This document shows positions 35,662-44,130 of a stretch of DNA of 64,000 nucleotides, in pieces. Source of the stretch: Comamonadaceae bacterium (lineage in GTDB: Bacteria; Pseudomonadota; Gammaproteobacteria; Burkholderiales; Burkholderiaceae_C); the NCBI GenBank assembly GCA_947443645.1, contig CANEXF010000002.1:185494-249493 (forward strand). The letters are read 5' to 3'. The notes beneath the pieces were generated by a model. That model was not told the origin of the DNA. It worked only from the letters and a program-made list of their open reading frames with translations, and made no database searches. The translations under genes and the position numbers were made by a program. How positions within the stretch are numbered: the first letter of the stretch is position 1; each line of letters starts with the position of its first letter.

Positions 35662-37191
35662 ATGATGCGTTACCTCTCCACACGCGCTGCGGGCGCGAGC
35701 GCCGAGCGCAAACGTTTTTGTGAAATCCTGCTTGAAGGCCTGGCGCCCGATGGCGGCCTCTATCTGCCCGAGCATTACCCGCAGGTCGATGCGGCCATGC
35801 TGGCCAGCTGGCGCAAGCTGACTTATGCCGAGCTGGCGTTTGAAGTGCTGTCGCTTTATATCGACGACATTCCGGCGCCAGACCTGAAGGCGATTTGCCT
35901 GAAGACCTACACGCCAGAGGTGTTTGGCACGCCAGAGATTGTGCCTTTGCGCGAGCTCCAAGCCGGGGTCTATATCGAGGCCTTGTCCAACGGCCCGACG
36001 CTGGCGTTCAAGGATATGGCGATGCAGTTGCTGGGCAACCTGTTCGAGTACGAACTGGCGCGTCGCGGCGAAGAGCTCAACATCCTGGGCGCCACGAGCG
36101 GCGACACCGGCAGCGCTGCCGAATACGCGATGCGCGGTAAAAAAGGCGTGCGCGTTTTCATGACCTCGCCCGAAGGCCGCATGAGCCCCTTCCAGCAGGC
36201 GCAGATGTTCAGCCTGCAGGACGACAACATCCACAACATCGTCATTGAAGGCGTGTTTGATGACTGCCAGGACATCGTCAAGGCGGTGTCCAATGACCTG
36301 GAGTTCAAGCGTCAGTACAAGATTGGGACGGTCAACTCCATCAACTGGGCGCGCCTGATGGCGCAGGTGGTCTACTATTTTGCGGGCTACTTCGAAGCGA
36401 CGAATGTGGCCCCCACGCTCGGCACTGGCGTGTCCTCGCTGCCCCCCGTGGGGGCCGCTGCGCCTGCGGACTGGCAAGGCCAGATCCGCGGCCCCGGCTT
36501 GAAGGAGCCCACTCTGCCCAAGGTGAGTTTTGCTGTACCTTCCGGCAACTTTGGCAATGTCTGCGCTGGCCATGTGGCGCGCATGATGGGTTTGCCGATT
36601 CACCAGCTGGTGGTGGCCACCAATGAAAACGATGTGCTTGACGAGTTCTTTCGCACCGGCGTCTACCGCGTGCGAACCGGCGCTGACACCCATGAGACCT
36701 CCAGTCCGTCGATGGATATTTCCAAGGCGTCCAACTTCGAGCGCTTTGTGTTTGACCTGCTGGGCCGTGACGGTGCCCAGACCAAAGCGCTGTTTCACGA
36801 CCAGTTGAGCCAGCAGGGCCGTTTTGATCTGAGCGCCCACGCGGCTTTCCCGCAGGCTGCCCAGCGCTACGGTTTTGTCAGCGGCAAGAGCACGCACTCG
36901 GACCGGCTGGCAACCATACGCAGCGTCTACGCGCGCAGCGGCGACATCATTGACACCCACACGGCCGACGGCGTCAAGGTCGCGCTTGAGCATCTGGTGC
37001 CGGGCGTGCCCATGGTGGTGCTGGAGACCGCCTTGCCGATCAAGTTTGCGGCCACCATTGAAGAAGCCCTTGGCAAGTCACCGAACCGTCCGGCGCGGTT
37101 TGAGGGCATAGAAGCCCTGCCAAAGCGCGTCAAGCTGATGGCGCCCGATGTGGCGCAGATCAAGCGTTATATTGTCGAAAATGTTCATTAA
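35662..37191 (+). CDS. thrC: Threonine synthase with an in-frame repeat insertion
   Basis: A 509-residue fold-type II PLP enzyme converting O-phosphohomoserine to threonine. The PLP lysine is Lys117 in GPTLAFKDMAMQLLG. NILGATSGDTGSAAEYAM binds phosphate, and FAVPSGNFGNVCAGHVA and THETSSPSMDISKASNFERF are conserved. Residues about 248-285 (NVAPTLGTGV ... GLKEPTLP) have no counterpart in the family and are encoded by a GC-rich dispersed repeat; the flanks YFEAT and KVSFAVPSGNFGNV join naturally without it. The gene stays open, so the enzyme probably tolerates a surface loop there. ATGATG at 35662 gives a choice of start. Confidence 0.93.
   Translation: MMRYLSTRAAGASAERKRFCEILLEGLAPDGGLYLPEHYPQVDAAMLASWRKLTYAELAFEVLSLYIDDIPAPDLKAICLKTYTPEVFGTPEIVPLRELQAGVYIEALSNGPTLAFKDMAMQLLGNLFEYELARRGEELNILGATSGDTGSAAEYAMRGKKGVRVFMTSPEGRMSPFQQAQMFSLQDDNIHNIVIEGVFDDCQDIVKAVSNDLEFKRQYKIGTVNSINWARLMAQVVYYFAGYFEATNVAPTLGTGVSSLPPVGAAAPADWQGQIRGPGLKEPTLPKVSFAVPSGNFGNVCAGHVARMMGLPIHQLVVATNENDVLDEFFRTGVYRVRTGADTHETSSPSMDISKASNFERFVFDLLGRDGAQTKALFHDQLSQQGRFDLSAHAAFPQAAQRYGFVSGKSTHSDRLATIRSVYARSGDIIDTHTADGVKVALEHLVPGVPMVVLETALPIKFAATIEEALGKSPNRPARFEGIEALPKRVKLMAPDVAQIKRYIVENVH
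36403..36516 (+). repeat. GC-rich dispersed repeat inserted in frame in thrC
   Basis: AATGTGGCCCCCACGC, then CTGCCCCCCGTGGGGGCC, GCTGCGCCTGCGGACTGGC and CCGCGGCCCCGGCTTGAAGG. It has the same modules and order as the copy at 12.9 kb. Its length of about 114 bp is a multiple of three. Confidence 0.85.
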
Positions 37192-37215
37192 ATTGAGCTC
37201 TAGCGCATATCTGGC

Positions 37216-37244
37216 GGGCGCTAGCAGCTCCTTAATTAATAGCG
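37216..37244 (+). repeat. 28 bp dispersed element between thrC and mobB
   Basis: GGGCGCTAGCAGCTCCTTAA then TTAATAGCG. Preceded by a partial inverted copy (GAGCTCTAGCGC at 37195-37206), so the 78 bp gap could form a hairpin. Confidence 0.65.
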
Positions 37245-37269
37245 ATTTGCGCGCTGGAAAGCAGGCGCC

Positions 37270-37818
37270 ATGAAGGTCGTCGGGTTCGCCGGCTATTCCG
37301 GCTCGGGCAAAACCACACTGGTTGAGCAGCTGATTCCGGCGCTCAAAAGGCGCGGCCTGCGGGTGTCTGTGGTCAAGCATGCGCACCACAAGTTTGACAT
37401 TGACCACCCGGGCAAGGACAGTTACCGGCACCGCGAAGCCGGCGCTTTCGAGGTCGTGGTGGCATCGCAAAACCGCATGGCCTTGATGCGCGAGTTTGAA
37501 AAGCCGTCGGACATGACGGTGCACCAGCTGCTGGCCGAGCTGTACAGCGGCGTCGACTGGGTGCTGGTCGAAGGCTTCAAAAGCAGCGATTTGCTGAAAA
37601 TTGAAATCTGGCGCGCGCCCTCAGCCGACTACCCGGGACAGCCGGCCCGCTATATGGACGACGATTTTGTCGTTGCCATTGCGACCGATGCGCCCGACCA
37701 GCTTCCCGAAGCAACCTTGCGACCGGTGCTGGATCTTGATGATGTCGAGGCCGTGGCTGATTACCTGATTGAAAATCAGGAGCGCTTTGCCTACTCGTTT
37801 GAAAACCGCCTGGCCTGA
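37270..37818 (+). CDS. mobB: Molybdopterin-guanine dinucleotide biosynthesis protein MobB
   Basis: A 182-residue P-loop GTP-binding adaptor that assists MobA in attaching GMP to molybdopterin. Walker A is GYSGSGKTTLVEQL near residues 8-21. VVKHAHHKFDIDHPGKDS and DWVLVEGFKSSDLLKIEIWR are family signatures. It is followed by moeA, moaD and moaE, which confirms the pathway. Confidence 0.94.
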   Translation: MKVVGFAGYSGSGKTTLVEQLIPALKRRGLRVSVVKHAHHKFDIDHPGKDSYRHREAGAFEVVVASQNRMALMREFEKPSDMTVHQLLAELYSGVDWVLVEGFKSSDLLKIEIWRAPSADYPGQPARYMDDDFVVAIATDAPDQLPEATLRPVLDLDDVEAVADYLIENQERFAYSFENRLA

Positions 37819-37881
37819 GACCTTGACGACGCCCAGCGTCGCCTTGATGCTGTCCAACAACGCAAGTTAGAAACCTTCGCC

Positions 37882-39165
37882 ATGAGCATTGATTCCGGCA
37901 CGCCCGCCGCACGCGCACCGTTCAAACCCTTGAAACCGCTGGACCAGGCGCTGGCTGAATTGCTCGCCCACGCCGTGCCTTTGCCGGCCACGGAGTTGGT
38001 GTCCACATTTGATGGCGACGGCCGCGTGCTGGCCCAGGACCTGCTGTCCAGCCTTGACGTGCCGGCGCACGACAACAGTTCCATGGACGGCTATGCGTTG
38101 CGCTGCGCCGACTGGCAGGATGCCAGCACCGCGCTGCAACTCAATCAGCGCATTCCGGCCGGCAGCATCGGCCACGCGCTGGCGCCGCTGTCTGCCGCGC
38201 GCATTTTTACCGGTGCACCGATTCCACCTGGCGCAGATGCGGTGGTGATGCAGGAAGACTGCGTGGCCAGTGACGCCGGCGTTGGCACTTCGCCGGTGGT
38301 TCGCGTTCAGCAGCAACCCCAGCCTGGGCAGTGGATTCGCCGGCGCGGCGAAGACGTGGCTGCCGGGGATGTGGTGCTCAAACGCGGCCATCGCCTGAGT
38401 CCGGCTTCGCTCGGTCTGGCGGCCAGCATTGGTTTTGACAAGCTGCCCGTGGCGCCGCGCGTGCGTGTGGCCTTGTTCTCGACCGGTGACGAGTTGGTGA
38501 TGCCTGGCGATGTCGCACCTGCAGACATGCTGCCCGGCGCGATCTACAACTCCAACCGTTTCTTTTTACGTGCGCTGCTGCTGCGCCTAGGTTGCTTGGT
38601 CACGGACATGGGCATCGTGCCGGACCGCCTGGACGCCACGGTGGCCGCGCTTGAAGACGCGCGCCGCCAGCACGATCTGATTCTGACCAGTGGCGGTGTG
38701 TCGGTCGGGGAAGAGGACCACATCAAGCCCGCGGTGCAGGCTCTGGGCGAACTCAACCTCTGGCAGATCGCCATCAAGCCCGGCAAACCGTTTGCCTACG
38801 GCAAGCTCGGCCAGGGCCAGAACGCGGCGCACTTCATCGGTCTGCCGGGCAACCCGGTGTCCAGCTTCGTGACTTTCTTGCTGCTGGTCAGGCCGTTTAT
38901 TCTCAAGCTCCAGGGGGCGAGCGAAGTTGCGCCTCAAGCTATGGCGATGCAGGCCCATTTTGATTGGCCAAAAGCCGACAAACGGCGTGAATTTCTGCGC
39001 GTCAGGCGCAACGCGGCGGGCGGGCTGAATTTGTTTGACAACCAGAGCTCGGGCGTGCTCACATCGGCGGTCTGGGGCGACGGCCTGGTTGATAACCCGG
39101 CAGGTAAAACCATTGCGCATGGTGATGTGGTGCAGTACATCGCCATGCCTTCCTTGATGTGTTGA
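37882..39165 (+). CDS. moeA: Molybdopterin molybdenumtransferase MoeA
   Basis: A 427-residue enzyme inserting molybdenum into adenylated molybdopterin. Family segments are DNSSMDGYALR, IFTGAPIPPGADAVVMQED, RRRGEDVAAGDVVLKRGHRL, ALFSTGDELVMPGD, DLILTSGGVSVGEEDHIKPA and FIGLPGNPVSSFVTFLLLVRPF, in that order. The start at 37882 follows mobB by 63 bp. Confidence 0.96.
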   Translation: MSIDSGTPAARAPFKPLKPLDQALAELLAHAVPLPATELVSTFDGDGRVLAQDLLSSLDVPAHDNSSMDGYALRCADWQDASTALQLNQRIPAGSIGHALAPLSAARIFTGAPIPPGADAVVMQEDCVASDAGVGTSPVVRVQQQPQPGQWIRRRGEDVAAGDVVLKRGHRLSPASLGLAASIGFDKLPVAPRVRVALFSTGDELVMPGDVAPADMLPGAIYNSNRFFLRALLLRLGCLVTDMGIVPDRLDATVAALEDARRQHDLILTSGGVSVGEEDHIKPAVQALGELNLWQIAIKPGKPFAYGKLGQGQNAAHFIGLPGNPVSSFVTFLLLVRPFILKLQGASEVAPQAMAMQAHFDWPKADKRREFLRVRRNAAGGLNLFDNQSSGVLTSAVWGDGLVDNPAGKTIAHGDVVQYIAMPSLMC

Positions 39166-39175
39166 AAGCGGCCAT

Positions 39176-39427
39176 ATGAAAGTCACCATCAGATATTTCG
39201 CCTCCATTCGCGAAGCGCTGGGTTGCAGCAGTGAGTTGCGGGACACCTCTGCGACCACGCTGGCGGCCTTGCGCGACGAACTGCTGGCCACCAGTGCGGC
39301 ACACGCGGCCAGCCTGGCACGCGGCAAGGCCGTGCGCATGGCGCTCAATCAGGTCATGAGTGACGAGTCGGCGCTGCTCAGCGAAGCGTGTGAAGTGGCG
39401 TTTTTTCCGCCGGTGACCGGAGGCTGA
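39176..39427 (+). CDS. moaD: Molybdopterin synthase small subunit MoaD
   Basis: An 83-residue ubiquitin-fold sulfur carrier. The mandatory C-terminal Gly-Gly is present (FFPPVTGG); it becomes a thiocarboxylate that donates sulfur to precursor Z. The start lies 10 bp after moeA, and moaE begins 1 bp after its stop. Confidence 0.96.
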   Translation: MKVTIRYFASIREALGCSSELRDTSATTLAALRDELLATSAAHAASLARGKAVRMALNQVMSDESALLSEACEVAFFPPVTGG

Positions 39428-39428
39428 G

Positions 39429-39902
39429 ATGGCTGCTCGCGTCCTGATCTGTAGCGAGGACTTCAATCTCTCACAAGAAATTGAAATACTGCGCGCGAAC
39501 GACAAGCGCATAGGCGCCATCTGCACCTTCACGGGCACGGTCCGTGACCGCAATGATGGCTTGAACGTGAGCAGCTTGGAGCTGGAGCACTACCCCGGCA
39601 TGACCGAAAAGGCCATAGAGGCCATGATTGACGAGGCTATGGCGCGCTTTGATATTTTTGGCGCGCGCGTGGTTCACCGTGTGGGCCTGCTGCAACCGCT
39701 GGACCAGGTGGTCATGGTGGCGGTGACATCCGCTCACCGCGGCGAAAGCTTCAAGGCCTGCGAGTTTCTGATGGACTACCTCAAGACCCAGGCACCGTTC
39801 TGGAAAAAAGAGCAAACCCCTGAAGGCGCGCGTTGGGTGGATGCGCGCGTCAGCGATGACGCTGCGCTGGCCAAGTGGGGCATACAGGCCAGCAACGCTT
39901 GA
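39429..39902 (+). CDS. moaE: Molybdopterin synthase large subunit MoaE
   Basis: A 157-residue catalytic subunit that works with MoaD to form molybdopterin dithiolene. Conserved regions are GAICTFTGTVRD, LELEHYPGMTEKAIEAM, RVVHRVGLLQPLDQVVMVAV, HRGESFKACEFLMDYLKTQAPFWKKE. It ends the Mo-cofactor run. In related genomes clpB often follows; here 6 kb of catabolic genes intervene. Confidence 0.96.
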   Translation: MAARVLICSEDFNLSQEIEILRANDKRIGAICTFTGTVRDRNDGLNVSSLELEHYPGMTEKAIEAMIDEAMARFDIFGARVVHRVGLLQPLDQVVMVAVTSAHRGESFKACEFLMDYLKTQAPFWKKEQTPEGARWVDARVSDDAALAKWGIQASNA

Positions 39903-39927
39903 AGCGGTTTTGACGAGTCCCTGGCGT

Positions 39928-40413
39928 TCAGGGATGCTCAGGCCGCACAAAAACCGCGCGCGCATGGCCCTCCAGGCCATCGGTCAGTTGCTGCAGCAGC
40001 GCCACCAACTGGATTTGCTGCTCGTCTGACAGCGGCGACATCAGCCGGTTGTAGGCGCGCTCTGCCGGCTTCTGGGCACTCAGCAGCAGTTTTTCGCCCT
40101 CGCTTGACAAGGTCACTGCGATATTGCGCCGGTTTCCTGGCGCCGGTGCGCGCTGCACCAGGCCGCGCGCTTCCAGGCCGCGCAACACCCGCAGCACCGT
40201 GACCTTGTCAAAGCCCAGCGCGCGTGCCAGGCTGGACTGGTCCAGCCCGGGCGTGCTTTGCAACACCGTCAGCACACCGAACTGGGCCGGGGTCAGGCCT
40301 ACCGTGCGGCATTCGTCCTCGAACACGGCGGCAGATATCTGATGCACACGGCGCAACAAAAAACCGGGACGAGCGTAGAGCAGGGCAAGATCGTCTGAAA
40401 TGGATGCGCTCAT
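39928..40413 (-). CDS. MarR-family transcriptional regulator
   Basis: A 161-residue winged-helix regulator. The DNA-binding core is LTPAQFGVLTVLQSTPGLDQSSLARALGFDKVTVLRVLRGLEARGLV, followed by the wing APAPGNRRNIAVTLSSEGEKLL. Members often respond to aromatic acids or phenolics. Its start is 10 bp downstream of the LysR gene on the same strand, so the two regulators probably share a transcript. They border an aromatic-catabolism gene set. Confidence 0.9.
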   Translation of the reverse strand: MSASISDDLALLYARPGFLLRRVHQISAAVFEDECRTVGLTPAQFGVLTVLQSTPGLDQSSLARALGFDKVTVLRVLRGLEARGLVQRAPAPGNRRNIAVTLSSEGEKLLLSAQKPAERAYNRLMSPLSDEQQIQLVALLQQLTDGLEGHARAVFVRPEHP

Positions 40414-40423
40414 GGATTGGCCG

Positions 40424-41365
40424 TTATGGGGTGAGGGTTTGCGTAAGCTCAGGATGCGTCATATGCTGGATTTTCTCCCAGGGCGTGACGGGCTTGAGGT
40501 GTTGTTCCAGCCAGTCCAGCAGCATATGTATGCGCGGCAGCTCGATGCGGTTGCTGGGCACCAGCGCCTTGAGCCAGATACCCGGTATTTCGTATTGCTC
40601 CAGCACTTCTACCAACTCGCCCGATTGCATTGCTGCGTCGTACAGGTAATCGGTCAGAACGGCGATGCCGCTTCCGGCAATCGTCGCCTGACAGATGGCT
40701 GCGCCGTCGTTGGTGCGAAGTTTGGGCCGCACGTCAATGCCTATCAGTCCTTGCGGGCTTTGAAACTCCCACCTGGCGCCGGAAGTCGTGAACACCAGGC
40801 AGTCGTGGTCTATCAAATCGCCTGGATGTTCGGGCCTTCCTTTGCGTTCCAGATAAGCGGGCGAGGCGCACAAACGGCGTTTCATCAGGCACAGCGGCCG
40901 GTTTTCAACGCGCCCATAAAGCTCGGGCAGGGCGCCAATCGCAATATCGAAGCCTTCTTCTATCGGGTTGACAGAGCGGTCCGCCAGCACGATGTCCATG
41001 CTGATCATGGGCTGGCTGCGCAGGAAGTCGTTGAGGATGTCACTGAGGTAAAGCACTGCCAGGGTGGTGGGAACCTTGACCCGAATGTGGCCTTCAAGCT
41101 CTCCGCTGGCCCGCGCCATCCCGGCCAGTGCGCCATCGACCTGGCGTATCACCTCACGGACGGTGCGCAGGTAGCGTTCGCCGACATCGGTCAGCGTCAG
41201 CCGCCGGGTTGAGCGCGCAAAAAGCGGCGCCCGGATGCGCCATTCGAGCTGGTCAATGCGCTTGGACACCACCGAGGGCACCAGGCCGAGTTGCCGCGCT
41301 GCACCTGAAAAGCTGCCGGCATCGGCGGTGGCAACGAAGGCTTTGAGGTTAGACAGGACGTCCAT
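40424..41365 (-). CDS. LysR-family transcriptional regulator
   Basis: 313 residues. The N-terminal helix-turn-helix is LKAFVATADAGSFSGAARQLGLVPSVVSKRIDQLE, followed by an effector domain of about 220 residues (PTTLAVLYLSDILNDFL, DIAIGALPEL). It is divergent from the LigW-like decarboxylase gene, the usual arrangement for a LysR regulator of a catabolic operon, with an inducer likely to be an aromatic acid. Confidence 0.9.
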   Translation of the reverse strand: MDVLSNLKAFVATADAGSFSGAARQLGLVPSVVSKRIDQLEWRIRAPLFARSTRRLTLTDVGERYLRTVREVIRQVDGALAGMARASGELEGHIRVKVPTTLAVLYLSDILNDFLRSQPMISMDIVLADRSVNPIEEGFDIAIGALPELYGRVENRPLCLMKRRLCASPAYLERKGRPEHPGDLIDHDCLVFTTSGARWEFQSPQGLIGIDVRPKLRTNDGAAICQATIAGSGIAVLTDYLYDAAMQSGELVEVLEQYEIPGIWLKALVPSNRIELPRIHMLLDWLEQHLKPVTPWEKIQHMTHPELTQTLTP

Positions 41366-41408
41366 GATTCATCGCGATTTGCAAAAGGTTTACTGGGAAA
41401 ATAAGCCA

Positions 41409-41435
41409 TTGTCGTGCAAATTGAAGTTAATTAAC
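41409..41435. promoter_or_regulatory. Dyad sequences in the LysR/decarboxylase intergenic region
   Basis: TTG-N5-CAA (41409-41419) and a perfect GTTAATTAAC palindrome (41426-41435) lie in the 110 bp divergent gap. LysR proteins bind interrupted dyads in such places. Which of the two is the site cannot be told. Confidence 0.35.
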
Positions 41436-41475
41436 ATCTGCATCTGCCACATCTTTCTAACTGGAGACACATCCC

Positions 41476-42543
41476 ATGACAACATCCGCCCCAGGCGTCG
41501 TCAACCATCCCAAGTCAGCCGACTACCAGCGTATTGCCACCGAAGAAGCTTTCGCGCCAGCCGAGATGCTCGACATCTACCGCAAGATCCTGGAAAAGGG
41601 CGATGCAGATCCCGGATTCAAGGGCCTGATGGGCTTTTACATGAGCAGTCCCAGCGCACGTGCCCAGCACATCATGCGTTGTCTGACGGACCTGGACCAG
41701 CTGCGCATACAGCACATGGACGAGTGCGGCATAGACAAGCAGGTGATTGCCCTGACCGCGCCTGGCGTTCAGGCCATGGACAAGGCCACCGCAGTGTCCT
41801 TCAGCCAGGTCGCCAACGACCAGCTGGCCGAAGCCGTGCGCAAGCATCCAACCCGCTTTGTCGGCATGATTGCCGTCGCGCCGCAAGACCCGGTCGCTGC
41901 TGCCAAGGAAATCGAGCGTGGCGTGAGCAAGCTGGGCATGAATTCGGTCATCATCAATTCGCACACCCACGGCGAATACCTGTCGGATCCAAAGTTCTGG
42001 GATATTTTCGCGGCTGCCGAGGCACACGACGTGCCTATCTATCTGCACCCCAACTCGCTGCCTGCCAACATGATCCAGCCGTTCCAGGAATGTGGCCTGG
42101 ATGGTGCGATTTACGGCTTTGGCGTCGAGACCGGCCTGCACGCGCTGCGCATCATCACCTCAGGCGTGTTTGATCGCTTCCCGAAACTGAAAATGATCAT
42201 CGGACACATGGGTGAGGCCCTGCCTTTCTGGATCTATCGTCTGGACTATATGCACCGTGCGACTGTGCTGTCCAAGCGCTACGACAGCATGAAGCCCTTG
42301 CTGAAAAAGCCCAGCGACTATCTGCGTGAGAATTTCTTCATCACCAACAGCGGCGTGGCATGGGAGCCAGCGATCAAGTTCTCGCAGTCTGTGCTGGGCG
42401 TGGACCGTGTCATGTATGCGATGGATTACCCCTACCAATACCAGGTTGACGAGGTGATCGCCATGGATAACATGAGCATGTCGGCAGAAGACAAAAAGAA
42501 ATTCTTCCAGACCAACGCTGAAACCGTCTTCAAGATTCGCTGA
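41476..42543 (+). CDS. LigW-like (5-carboxyvanillate decarboxylase family) amidohydrolase
   Basis: A 355-residue metal-dependent non-oxidative decarboxylase of the amidohydrolase superfamily. The N-terminus has RIATEEAFAPAEML, where the Glu takes the place of the usual HxH motif. Then come LTAPGVQAM, VAPQDPVAAAKEIERG, INSHTHGEYL (metal His), YLHPNSLP, IIGHMGEALPFWIYRLDYM and MYAMDYPYQY (metal Asp). The C-terminal KKFFQTNAETVFKI also agrees closely with LigW from sphingomonads as I remember it. LigW removes CO2 from 5-carboxyvanillate in biphenyl-lignin degradation; related enzymes act on gamma-resorcylate. The exact substrate is open. It is followed by a Bug receptor gene. Confidence 0.88.
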   Translation: MTTSAPGVVNHPKSADYQRIATEEAFAPAEMLDIYRKILEKGDADPGFKGLMGFYMSSPSARAQHIMRCLTDLDQLRIQHMDECGIDKQVIALTAPGVQAMDKATAVSFSQVANDQLAEAVRKHPTRFVGMIAVAPQDPVAAAKEIERGVSKLGMNSVIINSHTHGEYLSDPKFWDIFAAAEAHDVPIYLHPNSLPANMIQPFQECGLDGAIYGFGVETGLHALRIITSGVFDRFPKLKMIIGHMGEALPFWIYRLDYMHRATVLSKRYDSMKPLLKKPSDYLRENFFITNSGVAWEPAIKFSQSVLGVDRVMYAMDYPYQYQVDEVIAMDNMSMSAEDKKKFFQTNAETVFKIR

Positions 42544-42655
42544 TACGCCGCAGGCCATGTACCCGAGGCGTTGGCTTTCTAGCCAGCGCCGGGCGGCATG
42601 GCCTGCTGGCCATGAAAATTGGCAGATCAATCTCATAAACGTAATCGAGACAAGT

Positions 42656-43624
42656 ATGAAAACTATGAAAACGCGCGGCCTGCTTGGCGCGCTGCTGCTG
42701 GCAGTGACTGTGCTGGCTCAGGCACAAGTGTGGCCGGGTCAAACCATCAAGATCGTTGTTCCGTTCACACCGGGCACCGGCATGGACACGATTGCCCGCA
42801 CCGTATCACCCAGACTCAGCGAGCGACTCGGCCAGCCCGTGATCGTTCAGAACACGCCGGGCGCCAGCGGCAATATCGGCGCTGATGTGGTTGCCAAATC
42901 GACTGCTGACGGCTACACCATGCTGATGGGCGCCAACACCATGTTGATCGCTTCCCAGCTTTACAAAAACGTTCCCTTCAATCCGGTGGATGATTTTTCT
43001 TCTGTGTCCATGGCCGCCTATGGCACCTTGATGCTGGTGGCCAATCCCAAGTCTGGCATCAAGTCCATGCAGGACCTGATTGCCCAGGCCAAGGCCAAGC
43101 CAGGCTTCATCACTTATGGCTCACCCGGGATTGGTACCCCGCATCACATGGCCATGGAATTGTTCAAGAGCGAGACACATGTGTTCATGCTGCATGTGCC
43201 GTACAAAGGCACGGCGGGCTATGTGCAGGACTTGCTGGCCGGTGAACTGATGGTCGGCTTCCTGCCGGTGCATGTGGCTCAGGGCTTTGTGAGCGCTGGA
43301 AAATTGACGGCACTGGCTGTGGGTGGTGCCGAGCGGCATCCGGTGGCACCGAATGTCGCCACTATCCAGGAGCTGGGCGTCAAGGGCGTCAATGTTGACA
43401 TGTGGTACGCCTTTTTTGTACCGGGCAAGACGCCAGCGCCTGTGGTCAACCGCCTGAATCTGGAAATCGCCGCCATCATGAAGCTGCCCGAGGTCCGCTC
43501 GGTGCTGTCAAAAGCCGGACTCGACGCGGCATCGTCCAGCACGGCAGAACTGGCCACTATTGTGAAGAAGGACTACCAGCGCTGGGGCTCGGTCATCAAA
43601 CGCAACGCCATCAGCGCAGATTGA
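42656..43624 (+). CDS. Bug/TctC-family tricarboxylate-transport-type binding protein
   Basis: A 322-residue periplasmic receptor. The start MKTMKTRGLLGALLLAV gives a Sec signal peptide cleaved after AQA; the longer upstream frame lacks coding character. Family signatures are IKIVVPFTPGTGMDTIARTV, NTPGASGNIGADVVAKS, YGSPGIGTPHHMAMELFK and HVPYKGTAGYVQDLLAGE. No TctA/TctB membrane genes adjoin it, as is usual for Bug proteins in Burkholderiales. Cotranscription with the LigW-like decarboxylase suggests it binds an aromatic carboxylate, but this is inference. Confidence 0.92.
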   Translation: MKTMKTRGLLGALLLAVTVLAQAQVWPGQTIKIVVPFTPGTGMDTIARTVSPRLSERLGQPVIVQNTPGASGNIGADVVAKSTADGYTMLMGANTMLIASQLYKNVPFNPVDDFSSVSMAAYGTLMLVANPKSGIKSMQDLIAQAKAKPGFITYGSPGIGTPHHMAMELFKSETHVFMLHVPYKGTAGYVQDLLAGELMVGFLPVHVAQGFVSAGKLTALAVGGAERHPVAPNVATIQELGVKGVNVDMWYAFFVPGKTPAPVVNRLNLEIAAIMKLPEVRSVLSKAGLDAASSSTAELATIVKKDYQRWGSVIKRNAISAD

Positions 43625-43696
43625 ATTTTTAGCGTTTGCGCGCTGTCCAAATCGCCGTATTGTGTGTATGCTAACGGTCTTAAGCCGGAGCATACC

Positions 43697-44037
43697 TTGG
43701 ACCATCAAAAAGAGACAGCCCCCATCCATATCGCAGTCATAGGCGGCGGCATCGCAGGCCTGGGATTGCCCTGGCGCACCAGTGCCAAGGCTTTGTTTGC
43801 GATATTTTCGAGTCCGCACCGTTTGTTCGTTAACCTGGCGGAGGGCATCAAGCCTTCCCCACTAAAGCGCGAATGGTCGGCTCGGGGCATTCAGGAAAAT
43901 CTCGAGGCGCTTGCCATCGCGAACCTGAAAAGCGCCTCTCTCCCACTATCACCCGCTATCACCAATACACGTATAGCGGGCCGCGCGATCGGCCTGCGGC
44001 CAGATTTATCCTGGCTCGCATTCATCGTGGCTAGCTG
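43697..44037 (+). pseudogene. Decayed FAD-dependent monooxygenase fragment
   Basis: The beginning encodes HIAVIGGGIAGLGL, the FAD-binding GxGxxG of aromatic hydroxylases. Soon after, the match jumps frame: CDIFESAPFVR can be read in another frame before a stop, and further on an ARIHRG-like piece resembles the HRADL segment of the family. The total span is far below the ~400 residues of a working enzyme. It is a frameshifted, deleted remnant left of an intact monooxygenase of a different subgroup. Confidence 0.65.
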
Positions 44038-44130
44038 ATATCGACCTTCCTATTCGGGTGGGCACGTATGAACTAGCTGCAAGGCCTCGCCCAAGCCCAT
44101 CGCCATCAGATAATTATTTCAAGGACAGAC

